Made by a program: the position numbers and the translations under genes. From Prolixibacteraceae bacterium (GTDB lineage: Bacteria; Bacteroidota; Bacteroidia; Bacteroidales; Prolixibacteraceae): a stretch of 64,000 nucleotides of DNA. The notes below the pieces were generated by a model, which did no database searches, was not told the origin of the DNA, and saw only the letters and a list, made by a program, of their open reading frames with translations. The stretch covers positions 62,001 through 126,000 of the forward strand of contig WTWZ01000003.1 of NCBI GenBank assembly GCA_009773765.1, given 5' to 3'. This document shows positions 9,171 to 17,167 of this stretch, piece after piece; the first letter of the stretch is position 1, and each line of letters starts with the position of its first letter.

Positions 9171-10748
9171 ATGATGAATTTAAAAATCGCCGGAACACTC
9201 CTGTTACTAATAATATTTAAAACCGGTTTTGCACAGAAAAAAGAACTCCAGTCGATTACCGAGCACGAATTAAAAGCGCATCTGGAGTTTATTGCCAGCG
9301 ACTTTATGCAGGGACGCGATTTTGGAACAAAAATCCCCGGGTTGGAGATTACGGCTGATTATCTAAAAAATCAGTGCATTGAAATGGGATTGAAAACCTT
9401 CGAACAATCTTTTCAAATGATTTCGGTAAAAACCCAAAGCGAAAGCACTTACCTCAAACTTAAAAACAATGCCGGCGAAGAAATTTTTAAAAGCACTGAT
9501 ATTTATACGTTTCCGGGATCGGTGAAAAACGATACAATAAATGCAAAAATAGTATTTGCGGGTTATGGTTTTGTAAACGAAAATACCGGATATAATGATT
9601 ACGAAGGAATCGAACTGAAAGACAAGATAGTGTTGGTTATGGCGCGGAACAGGGAAATTTCCGTTGACACGACAAATAAGGAAGAAAATACAAATCTGGA
9701 AATGACAAAACTCGGACGGATTTTTTTATCGGGGGCCAAGGCAGTTATTTTTGTCGCCGACCCATTAAACACATATAACCATTGGTTTGAAATGTTACAG
9801 GAATATTCGGCATCAGGCAAATACCTCCTGGAAGGTTATGAACATGAGGAGTTTCCGGCAAATATTATACTGGCATCCTCAGAAATTGCCGATGCAATTT
9901 TAAAAGAAAGCGGAAAAACACTCAGGGAAATTCAGGGGGAAATGAACCGGTCAGGAAATCCAAATTCGTTTGAAATAGAGAATTTAAACGCGGAAATTCA
10001 AATCACAAAAAAAACTGAAAAAGTTGAAGGCAAAAATATTATTGCAATTATCGAAGGCAGCGACCCTGTTTTGAAAAACGAATGTGTGGTGCTTACCGCT
10101 CATTACGACCATGTTGGAATTAACAGCAAAGGTGAAATTAATAATGGCGCCGATGATAATGGTTCGGGAACGGTTGCGCTTCTCGAAATAGCCGAAGCTT
10201 TTTCGCAAATGAAAAAGAAACCATTGCGGAGCATTGTTTTTGCCTGGGTAACCGCCGAGGAAAAAGGATTAATAGGTTCGGAATATTACACTAAAAATCC
10301 GGTTTTCCCGCTCGATAAAACTTTGGCCAACATCAATCTCGATATGGTTGGGCGTTCGGCTGAAAAAGAACCTGAAGATTTGGTAGATGTTGGAAAGAGT
10401 CTGGCTGGGCCTGATGGATTTTACATTATCACCGGAGGGAAAAATCCGGGGCTAACTGAAATAACCAGGAAAATCAGCCGCAAATTAAACCTGGTTCCAA
10501 ACGATGCCTTGTCTGAAGAATTTATAAACGGCAGCGATCACTTTCATTTTCACAAAAATGGAGTTCCGGTTTTGGGGATAACCACCGGGCTGCACGAAGA
10601 TTACCATACTCCGGCCGACGATGCTGAAAAAATTGATTACCTGAAAATGAAACGAATGGCCGGTTTTACGTTTTTAGTTGCGTACGAAATTGCCAAAAGA
10701 AAAAAAGGACTTAAAAAAGAACCTGAAACCGGCATTTATTTAAAGTGA
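9171..10748 (+). CDS. Exported M28-family aminopeptidase (second of a tandem pair)
   Basis: A 525-residue paralogue of the preceding gene. Motifs: TAHYDHVG, NGADDNGSGT, TAEEKGLIGS, NLDMVG and GLHEDYHTPADD. The frame is open further upstream, with an ATG at 9144 inside the previous gene. I chose 9171 because it starts a clean signal peptide (MMNLKIAGTLLLLIIFKTGF, then AQ) and gives exactly the paralogue's length. Only 10 bp separate the genes, so they are co-transcribed. Different substrate specificities for the two copies are possible but unproven. Confidence 0.9.
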   Translation: MMNLKIAGTLLLLIIFKTGFAQKKELQSITEHELKAHLEFIASDFMQGRDFGTKIPGLEITADYLKNQCIEMGLKTFEQSFQMISVKTQSESTYLKLKNNAGEEIFKSTDIYTFPGSVKNDTINAKIVFAGYGFVNENTGYNDYEGIELKDKIVLVMARNREISVDTTNKEENTNLEMTKLGRIFLSGAKAVIFVADPLNTYNHWFEMLQEYSASGKYLLEGYEHEEFPANIILASSEIADAILKESGKTLREIQGEMNRSGNPNSFEIENLNAEIQITKKTEKVEGKNIIAIIEGSDPVLKNECVVLTAHYDHVGINSKGEINNGADDNGSGTVALLEIAEAFSQMKKKPLRSIVFAWVTAEEKGLIGSEYYTKNPVFPLDKTLANINLDMVGRSAEKEPEDLVDVGKSLAGPDGFYIITGGKNPGLTEITRKISRKLNLVPNDALSEEFINGSDHFHFHKNGVPVLGITTGLHEDYHTPADDAEKIDYLKMKRMAGFTFLVAYEIAKRKKGLKKEPETGIYLK

Positions 10749-10755
10749 TGAATTA

Positions 10756-10856
10756 TTCGTGATAGAAGAATATTTTAAATTTCAAACCAAATGTTTCGTG
10801 TATAGACGAATATTTTCTGTTTTTTGAAGAAATTTTCGTGTATGGACGAATATTTT
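10756..10856. repeat. Three palindromic repeats at 40-bp period
   Basis: Units end exactly 40 bp apart (10776, 10816, 10856). Units two and three read TTCGTGTATAGACGAA and TTCGTGTATGGACGAA, each followed by TATTTT, and are separated by 18 unrelated bases. Unit one (10756-10776) is diverged by one deletion and a few changes. TTCGT...ACGAA is near-palindromic. The array lies between the M28 pair and the toxin-antitoxin genes. It could be operators or hairpin-forming elements. Confidence 0.7.
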
Positions 10857-10877
10857 AGCAGAAGCCACAATCATATT

Positions 10878-10923
10878 AAGGCATTTTTTTTTGGATATAT
10901 TATAATTCAGGGATGCCTTTTTT
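10878..10923 (+). terminator. Possible terminator after the M28 pair
   Basis: AAGGCAT (10878-10884) pairs with ATGCCTT (10913-10919) and is followed by a T run. The 28-nt loop is long, so this is a weak call. Confidence 0.4.
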
Positions 10924-10967
10924 GCAGGAATAATTCCTTATTTTTGATTGATTAAAAATTGTAAAAA

Positions 10968-11177
10968 ATGAAAGTGCTTGTGGAAATCGCTGACAAGGAA
11001 GCTGTATTCGGAATGAAGGTTTTAAAAAGTCTGTCTTTTATAAGAAAAGCAAAACCTGTAACATCGGCTTCAGCACAACTGCTGAAAGATTTAAATGAAG
11101 CAGCGGAGGAAGTTCGCCTTCATAAAGAGGGGGAAATTAAGTTAAAAACAGCTGAGGAATTGTTGAATGAACTATAG
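10968..11177 (+). CDS. Putative antitoxin of a RelE-type pair
   Basis: A 69-residue acidic small protein with no transmembrane or signal sequence. It begins MKVLVEIADKEAVFGMKVLK and ends in a helical, charged tail (EEVRLHKEGEIKLKTAEELL) of the type that wraps around RelE/ParE toxins. The next gene starts 11 bp before this one stops, the tight overlap usual for type II toxin-antitoxin pairs. I recognise the context better than the sequence family; no ribbon-helix-helix or XRE motif is obvious. Confidence 0.72.
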   Translation: MKVLVEIADKEAVFGMKVLKSLSFIRKAKPVTSASAQLLKDLNEAAEEVRLHKEGEIKLKTAEELLNEL

Positions 11178-11499
11178 TGTCATTGCTACCCAACGTTTTG
11201 AGAAGGAATTAAAGCGCCTTGCAAAAAAGTATCCTTTTTTAAAAGCAGAATTCAGCATTTTGATTCATCAGATGAACCAATTCCCGGAAAAAGGAGTTTA
11301 TATCGGAAATAACTGCTATAAAATCAGGTTAGCAATATCAAGCAAAGGCAAAGGTAAAAGTGGCGGAGCCAGGGTCATTTCGTACGTTTATAGTTTTAAG
11401 GAAACTGTTTATCTGTTAACTGTTTACGACAAAAATGAAAAATCAGGTTTAAAGCCAAACGAATTAAAAGAAATGATTGAAAACCTTGTTTTGGATTAG
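11167..11499 (+). CDS. RelE/ParE-superfamily toxin
   Basis: A 110-residue basic protein with the RelE/ParE layout: an N-terminal helix pair (FEKELKRLAKKYPFLKAEF), then strands with the hallmark segment CYKIRLAISSKGKGKSGGAR, and YLLTVYDKNEKSGL near the end. Family members are mostly ribosome-dependent mRNA interferases or gyrase inhibitors; which applies is not decided by sequence. It overlaps the antitoxin gene, so translation is probably coupled, and it is followed by a strong hairpin. Confidence 0.85.
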   Translation: MNYSVIATQRFEKELKRLAKKYPFLKAEFSILIHQMNQFPEKGVYIGNNCYKIRLAISSKGKGKSGGARVISYVYSFKETVYLLTVYDKNEKSGLKPNELKEMIENLVLD

Positions 11500-11508
11500 G
11501 TCACGTTA

Positions 11509-11544
11509 AATGATGGCATTCGCCAGTTGGCGGATGCCATCATT
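11509..11544. terminator. Strong hairpin between toxin and GH2 genes
   Basis: A 16-bp stem (11509-11524 with 11529-11544, one G-T pair) encloses a 4-nt loop. It lies between the convergent toxin and beta-galactosidase genes and probably terminates both, although no long T tract follows. Confidence 0.6.
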
Positions 11545-11547
11545 CAT

Positions 11548-14500
11548 TCAGAATGGTTTAATAATCAACTTATAATTACCTGCTTGCGGCATTACACGGT
11601 ATCTCTGCAACTGCCGGGTAGCGGTATCGCCAACGCCGGTTACTTCGTAATCCACATTCAGAATTGTGTTTTCCGATTCCTGCAATTGATAAGTGTAAAC
11701 CGCGCGGTCGAGATTGTCGGGTGCATATTTGTGCAAACTGAAATTCAATGGTTTATCCCCGCTAATCAACAATCCTTTACCATCTTCATTCTGCACTTTT
11801 AACCAGCGCACATCGCAGCGGTTGCCATACTCCTGCGGAAAAATATACGGCTCGTACATTTCATCGGCATTCGATTTGTAATGACCGATTTTTGCGCCGG
11901 TTTTCCGGTCGGGGTAGTTCTCGAACGGGCCGCGGCCATACCATTCAACATTGCTGAACTGTTTTGGCAGTTGAAACTGCAACCCGATTTTTTGCAGCAT
12001 TTCGGGCATCGGTCCGTGCGGGATGATTTCCTGTTCAAGTTCAATTGTTCCGTCGGCCAGAAAAGTCCAGGTTTCATTACGTTCGAAAGCTGAAGAGCCA
12101 TTCCACGAATTCATAATCCGGTTGGCAGGCAGCGAAGAGTTTGAATATGCTTTTATCCGGACAACGATTTTAGTATCCGATTTTTTAACTACTTCAGTTT
12201 CATCCACCTCCGTGACCAAATCGCGCATTCCCAGCGTTCGGAGCTGGTTGTCGATACTTCTGCCAAAACCGGGAGTAAAATGTTTATTTTTAAAATTTTC
12301 GCTTCCCCACGGGTCTATATCGTTGGCAAGCGGCGCACGCCAAACATTAAATGCCGGCCCGCTTTCAAGATATTCGGTTCCGTTGAATTGAAGTGAAACG
12401 AATTCACCGGTTTTTTTGCTGATGACATATTTAAACTTTTCCCCTGAAATCGAAATCTCTTTTTCGTTTTCCGATACTGTTACCTTTCCATTTAAAACCG
12501 GTTGTTCTTTAGAATAAACCGGGGTTTCAACAATCATTTCATCCCAGGCAATTTCGTGGCCGGCTTCTGCCCATTTGGTCTTTTCTTTTAACAGAAACGA
12601 AACAGTTAAGATACATTCTGAACCAGCTTCTATGGTTGGCATTCTGAATGGGATAGAATCAACAACCGATTGGCCGGCAGGCAAATCCAATTCGAAAAAA
12701 CCGCGCTGAATGGTATCCCCGTTTACGCTTAACTGCCACATCCCTATAAGTTCTTTTAAGTTTTTAAACTCATGCCGGTTGGTAATTTTTACCATCCCGT
12801 TTTCAACATCAACAGGTTCTGTTTTAACAGGCTGCCCCGATTTTTTTATCTGGTAAATTTCAGGCTGAATTTCACGGTCGGGCCAAACTATTCCGTATGT
12901 TCTTCCTCCAAGTCCAACAGCATAAAAATCTCCCCCCTTTTTATCGGTTTCGAAATCTAAAGCAAGTACTGCATTTGTTGTATCGTTTTTCAATTCAGCT
13001 AAAGAAACCGTTTTGCCAAATATTTTCAAATCATCAATAACCATTTTCGACATTCGTCCCGAGTATTCACCCTGATCCTGTGTTTCGGCTTCGCGGCCAA
13101 TACAAAGCGGGAAAGGCGTGTCGCTGATGTTTCCGCTGAAACTGGTTTGGGCTACGGGCTTATCGTTGATATAAAGCTGGAGTTTGCTGCCATCGTAAAT
13201 TCCTGCAATGAATTGCCAGTTGTCATAAAAATCGGTTCCAACTTTTGCTTTTGCCGAAATACGTTTGCCGCTGTGAATATAAAACTCCAGCGTTTCCGGG
13301 TTTTCCATGATGATTCCAAATCCGTGTTTTCCTTTGGTAACAAAGCAATTGGGTTGCGGGATCTTTGACGGTTTCACCCAGAAACCAATGGAAAGCTGGT
13401 TTCCGGTAATATCGAGGCTGGGGTCGCGGTAAAATTCCACCCAGTCGTCGTGGCCCGAAAATTCAAGCCCGCGGCCATTTTTACCTTCAACAAATGTTGG
13501 ACGACCCATTATTTGTCCGTTGTTTTTCTTTGGTGATAAATCATGCAAAATCCAGCGGGGAGTTTTTATTCCAGGGCTAATCCAGTCCCAAATAGCGCCG
13601 CCGGAAAGGCGCGGGTGCTTCCAAATCAGTTCCCAGTATTCGTCGAGGCCACCCAAACCGTTTCCGGTGGCAGCAAGGTATTCGTCCATAAACGAGGCAC
13701 GCTTGTCGTTTTCGGGAAGAACTTTTCCTTCGGCCAGATTTTTATAGTCGATGGGAATCCAGTAACGCGGACCCACAATATCTTCAAACGGGATGTAAAA
13801 ATCGTTTCCTCCATACATCCAAGCCGGGCGGCTGGGGTCGATGGCTTTACCGGTTTTTATCACCTCATCAATATTAAATCCGCTGCCCGATTCGTTTCCG
13901 GCACTCCAGAAAATTACCGACGGATTGTTCCGGTCGCGGTAAACCAGTTTACGGGTGCGGTCGCGGTACATTTCGGTCCATTTCGGGTCTTCCGATAAAT
14001 ATTCGTTGGCATGGGCTTCAACACCCACTTCGTCAACAACATACATTCCCAGTTCGTCGGCCATTTCAATGTATTCGGGTGTGGGCGGGTAGTGGCTGGT
14101 GCGTACGCAGTTAATGTTAAACTGTTTCATCAGAATCAGGTCTTTTCGCAGCGTTTCCAGCGGAACTGCCTGTCCGTGTTCAGGATCGTGCATGTGGCTG
14201 TTTACTCCGTTTAACTTCACCGGAATCCCGTTTACCGTGAGGATTTTATTTTTGTATTCCACCTCCCGGAACCCGATTTTTTTAGTGAACGTTTGAATTG
14301 TTGTTCCTTTATTATCTTTTAAATGAAAAAGAAGGGTGAATAAATTCGGGTATTCAGCCGACCATTTTGGCGGATCGACGACCAGAGTGGAAATGGTTAC
14401 TTTTTTTGTTGAAATAGAATCAACTCTTAATTTGACAGATTGTACCCCATCTTTTAAAATCGATTCAAGATTTTCATCGAAAACATCAATTTCCAGTTTG

Positions 14501-15318
14501 CAGTTTACAGAATCGGGAATAGTATTTATAATGTCGGCTTCAATAATCAGGTTGGCATCTTTGTAATCCTTGTCCAAGTCGGTAACCACATAAAAATCGT
14601 GAATATAGGTTTTTGGCAGCGCGTAAAGTTTTACATCGCGGTAAATCCCCGAAAGCCGCCACATATCCTGGTTTTCGAGGTATGAGCCATCGGAAAAACG
14701 CATCACCTGGACTGCCAGATCGTTTTCGCCCTTCACTAAAAACGGGGTAATATTAAACTCGGCAGGTTCAAATCCACCCTCGTTGTAACCCACGCGTTTT
14801 CCGTTCACCCATAAGTATGACGCCGATTTTATTCCTTCGAACCGTAACATAATTTCTTTATTGCCCCAGGTTTTTGGCAGGGTAAATTTTCGTTTGTAAC
14901 ATCCTGTCGGGTTAAAATAATCGGGAATTTTTGGTGGATCGCTCTCAAATGTCAGTGCAATATTCCTGAACTTTGGGTGGTCGTAACCTTCCATCTGCCA
15001 GTTAGATGGAACTTTTATTTCAGCCCACCCCTTTACATCATATTTGGGATTCCAGAAATCTGCCGGAACCTGTTCCGGCGTTTCAACGAGTTTAAATTTC
15101 CACTGGCCATTCAGCAACTGGTAAAAAGGGCTTTTTTTGTTTTTCAGCGCGTCATCTGCCGAAATGTATGGAATGTAAAAAGCATGTGGCGCGGTTTGTC
15201 CTTTCTCAAAAACTGCCGGGTTTTGCCAGTCTGAAGGGAGAAATTCAATTTCTTGCTGGGAAACTATAGTTTGTGAAATTAAAAAAAATGAAATGAAGAT
15301 TAATAAGTACCGATTCAT
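11548..15318 (-). CDS. GH2 beta-galactosidase with inserted LamG-like domain
   Basis: A 1256-residue exported enzyme (signal peptide MNRYLLIFISFFLISQTIVS). Residues about 60-350 are the GH2 sugar-binding and immunoglobulin-like domains. The TIM barrel follows, with acid/base E476 in WSAGNESG and nucleophile E546 in FMDEYLAATGN. Residues about 590-785 form a concanavalin/LamG-like domain (LSIGFWVKPSK, YINDKPVAQTSF) placed after the barrel. The LacZ-type C-terminal domain follows (EWYGRGPFENYPDRKTGAKI). It would hydrolyse beta-galactosides outside the cytoplasm; the LamG domain may bind the polysaccharide. It is far longer than E. coli LacZ (1024 residues) because of the insert. Confidence 0.93.
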   Translation of the reverse strand: MNRYLLIFISFFLISQTIVSQQEIEFLPSDWQNPAVFEKGQTAPHAFYIPYISADDALKNKKSPFYQLLNGQWKFKLVETPEQVPADFWNPKYDVKGWAEIKVPSNWQMEGYDHPKFRNIALTFESDPPKIPDYFNPTGCYKRKFTLPKTWGNKEIMLRFEGIKSASYLWVNGKRVGYNEGGFEPAEFNITPFLVKGENDLAVQVMRFSDGSYLENQDMWRLSGIYRDVKLYALPKTYIHDFYVVTDLDKDYKDANLIIEADIINTIPDSVNCKLEIDVFDENLESILKDGVQSVKLRVDSISTKKVTISTLVVDPPKWSAEYPNLFTLLFHLKDNKGTTIQTFTKKIGFREVEYKNKILTVNGIPVKLNGVNSHMHDPEHGQAVPLETLRKDLILMKQFNINCVRTSHYPPTPEYIEMADELGMYVVDEVGVEAHANEYLSEDPKWTEMYRDRTRKLVYRDRNNPSVIFWSAGNESGSGFNIDEVIKTGKAIDPSRPAWMYGGNDFYIPFEDIVGPRYWIPIDYKNLAEGKVLPENDKRASFMDEYLAATGNGLGGLDEYWELIWKHPRLSGGAIWDWISPGIKTPRWILHDLSPKKNNGQIMGRPTFVEGKNGRGLEFSGHDDWVEFYRDPSLDITGNQLSIGFWVKPSKIPQPNCFVTKGKHGFGIIMENPETLEFYIHSGKRISAKAKVGTDFYDNWQFIAGIYDGSKLQLYINDKPVAQTSFSGNISDTPFPLCIGREAETQDQGEYSGRMSKMVIDDLKIFGKTVSLAELKNDTTNAVLALDFETDKKGGDFYAVGLGGRTYGIVWPDREIQPEIYQIKKSGQPVKTEPVDVENGMVKITNRHEFKNLKELIGMWQLSVNGDTIQRGFFELDLPAGQSVVDSIPFRMPTIEAGSECILTVSFLLKEKTKWAEAGHEIAWDEMIVETPVYSKEQPVLNGKVTVSENEKEISISGEKFKYVISKKTGEFVSLQFNGTEYLESGPAFNVWRAPLANDIDPWGSENFKNKHFTPGFGRSIDNQLRTLGMRDLVTEVDETEVVKKSDTKIVVRIKAYSNSSLPANRIMNSWNGSSAFERNETWTFLADGTIELEQEIIPHGPMPEMLQKIGLQFQLPKQFSNVEWYGRGPFENYPDRKTGAKIGHYKSNADEMYEPYIFPQEYGNRCDVRWLKVQNEDGKGLLISGDKPLNFSLHKYAPDNLDRAVYTYQLQESENTILNVDYEVTGVGDTATRQLQRYRVMPQAGNYKLIIKPF

Positions 15319-15376
15319 TGTTTCTTGATTTTTACTTGTTCTACAAATCTAACAAAGAAATTGTAAACTTCGGGCT

Positions 15377-15482
15377 GGGACATGGACTTTCCAAAGTCCA
15401 CGTTTTCTTCCACTCAAATAACTTTGACTTGGGAAAGTCAAAGTCCCAAAAGAACCGGAACATGGACTTTCCTAAGCCCATC
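15377..15482. repeat. REP palindromes upstream of and inside the RAYT gene
   Basis: Three imperfect units in alternating orientation: 15377-15402 (stem TGGACTTT/AAAGTCCA), 15421-15447 (stem ACTTTGACT/AGTCAAAGT) and 15457-15482 (degenerate). Read on one strand, each is a stem with a GGGAA-like loop followed by GTCCC. The third unit supplies the ATG of the transposase frame. Confidence 0.75.
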
Positions 15483-16052
15483 ATACTTCATCCTGAACAA
15501 AATGAAACCAAGAACCTTGAGTTAGGAAACCCGACGGCTATCGGGTCAAAGTCCCAGAAAGAAGAAGCAAAAAAAGCTTATCTCGAAGCCATTCGCAATT
15601 ATCGGCTGGCATACGATAAGTTCCTTCATAAATCAACAGAACCAACCATTTCACTAATAAACCCATCAAATAGAGAAATAATTGAAGATGCATTACATTT
15701 TTGGGAAGGTAAAAGAATAAATTCTCATGTATGGTGTATAATGTCTAACCATTTTCACTGGGTACTAACAGTATTAGAAAAGGATGAAAATGGTGAACCA
15801 ATTTATTTACAGGATATACTTCATTCGGTTAAGCAGTTTACTGCCAAAAAGATAAACAAGGCTGAAAATAGAAATGGCCAATTGTGGGAACACGAAAGTT
15901 TTGAAACTACCATCAGAAATAATGAACATTACGCCAATGTTTTCAATTATGTAATCAATAATCCAATTTCATCTGGATTGGTTAAAAGTTGGGTTGAATG
16001 GCCGGGAACATGGACGGAGGATATGGATTTTCCCAGGCTTACCGCATTTTAA
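15462..16052 (+). CDS. REP-associated tyrosine transposase (RAYT), probably degenerate
   Basis: A Y1/HUH transposase of the IS200-like RAYT group, 196 residues from the ATG at 15462. The HUH pair is H97/H99 in CIMSNHFHWVL, and the likely catalytic tyrosine lies in YVINNPISSGLV (Y163). The family segment REIIEDALHFWEGKRINSHV is intact. The usual first beta-strand of such proteins (an FHVTFRL-type motif) is missing, and the N-terminal codons are REP sequence. The frame extends upstream only from a TTG at 15318. The C-terminus (EDMDFPRLTAF) is also REP-derived. It probably no longer mobilises itself but documents how REPs spread here. Confidence 0.72.
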   Translation: MDFPKPIILHPEQNETKNLELGNPTAIGSKSQKEEAKKAYLEAIRNYRLAYDKFLHKSTEPTISLINPSNREIIEDALHFWEGKRINSHVWCIMSNHFHWVLTVLEKDENGEPIYLQDILHSVKQFTAKKINKAENRNGQLWEHESFETTIRNNEHYANVFNYVINNPISSGLVKSWVEWPGTWTEDMDFPRLTAF

Positions 16053-16181
16053 TCAGTTACTGAGAATGAAGATCTTTGACTTGGGAAAGTCAAAGTCCCG
16101 GCTGCTTGGGACATGGACTTTCCCAAGTCCATGAATTTCCAAATCAATAAAGATCTTTGAGTTGGGAAAAGTCAAAGTCCC
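16003..16181. repeat. REP cluster downstream of the RAYT gene
   Basis: Clear units at 16074-16099 (stem CTTTGAC/GTCAAAG), 16108-16133 (opposite orientation, stem CATGGACTT/AAGTCCATG) and 16155-16181. A degenerate trace lies at 16003-16038. Loop GGGAA and tail GTCCC are conserved while stem bases change in pairs. The alternating inverted arrangement resembles a BIME. Confidence 0.8.
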
Positions 16182-16190
16182 AATCTCAAA

Positions 16191-17060
16191 CTATTTTTTG
16201 TGAAACTCACCAAAATAGTTGGTTGGGGTATAACCAGTATGTTTTTTAAAAGTTCGGTTAAAATTGGAAAGGTTGTTAAACCCGCTTTCGTATGAAACTT
16301 GCGAAACAGATAATTTTCCCTCGATAATCAAACGGCAGGCATATCCAATTCGCATATCGTTTACATATTCTGAAAGTGATTTACCCGTTTTCTCCTTAAA
16401 AAAACGGCAAAATGCCGCCGGATGTAAATTTGCAATTTCAGCCACAGTTTCCAATTCAATTTTCCGTTGATAGCTGGTGTTTAAGAACTGAAGTACCTTT
16501 GTCAGCCTGAAATTGGTAAAAGTATGATTTTCATGTTGATATAATTCTCCGGCCAGAAGTTTGAAATTGTCAGTTTTTGCCAAAGCCTGTAAAAGTTCCT
16601 GTAAATGTATAATCCTTTCAAAGCCATTACTTTTTGTAAGTTTCATGATTTTTTTTTCTATTCCCCGTGCAAAATCAGCAGAAAACCTTATTCCTCTTGA
16701 AGCGCGTTCAAGTAAGTTGCCAATTAAATGGTATTCAGGATAATTTGCAATCTCATATTTTAAAAAATCATTGGGGAACTGAATTACGGTGTACTTCACT
16801 TTCAAGATGCCTCCGCTGTTCAGGTATTTATCCTCGCTGCGCCAAAAGTGGGGAAGAGTGCTGCCAATTAAAGTTAAATCACCCGATTGAAATTCCTCGA
16901 TACTGTCGGCAACGAAACTGGTTCCTGAACCATCTATAACATAAAGTATTTCATATTCAGGATGAAAATGCCAGGGGTAGGTAAAGCGGGGCATTTCGCG
17001 CAGTTTTACCTTTACGGCCGAACGTCCGGGGAAATCGATTTGTTCATGCATTATCTTCAT
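16191..17060 (-). CDS. AraC-family transcriptional regulator
   Basis: A 289-residue regulator with an N-terminal cupin sensor (about 20-100, PWHFHPEYEILYVIDGSGT) and a C-terminal double helix-turn-helix (about 185-285; LETVAEIANLHPAAFCRFFK and VSQVSYESGFNNLSNFNRTF). It is divergent from the URO-D-type gene at 17168, 107 bp away, so it probably controls that gene and the DUF6807/oxidoreductase genes after it. The ligand is unknown but sugars are usual for this layout. A REP cluster begins just after its stop codon. Confidence 0.93.
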   Translation of the reverse strand: MKIMHEQIDFPGRSAVKVKLREMPRFTYPWHFHPEYEILYVIDGSGTSFVADSIEEFQSGDLTLIGSTLPHFWRSEDKYLNSGGILKVKYTVIQFPNDFLKYEIANYPEYHLIGNLLERASRGIRFSADFARGIEKKIMKLTKSNGFERIIHLQELLQALAKTDNFKLLAGELYQHENHTFTNFRLTKVLQFLNTSYQRKIELETVAEIANLHPAAFCRFFKEKTGKSLSEYVNDMRIGYACRLIIEGKLSVSQVSYESGFNNLSNFNRTFKKHTGYTPTNYFGEFHKK

Positions 17061-17137
17061 AATCCAATAATAGTAAAATTGTTAATTAAGTACAAATCAT
17101 TGCAAAAAGAATACTGAAAAAATAGCTTTGTTAAAAC

Positions 17138-17145
17138 TAAATTTG
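17138..17145 (+). promoter_or_regulatory. Possible -7 box for the URO-D gene
   Basis: TAAATTTG matches the Bacteroidota TAnnTTTG -7 consensus and lies 22 bp before the ATG. No convincing -33 element is seen at the usual spacing. Confidence 0.4.
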
Positions 17146-17167
17146 TAAGCACACTAAATTCAAAAAC

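Noticed and set aside
3181-10748. A dedicated secretion or protease island
   Set aside because: The peptidases are common Bacteroidota envelope enzymes in separate transcription units; nothing ties them into one system.
10756-10856. CRISPR array
   Set aside because: Only three units, palindromic 22-bp repeats with 18-bp spacers, one unit diverged, and no cas genes.
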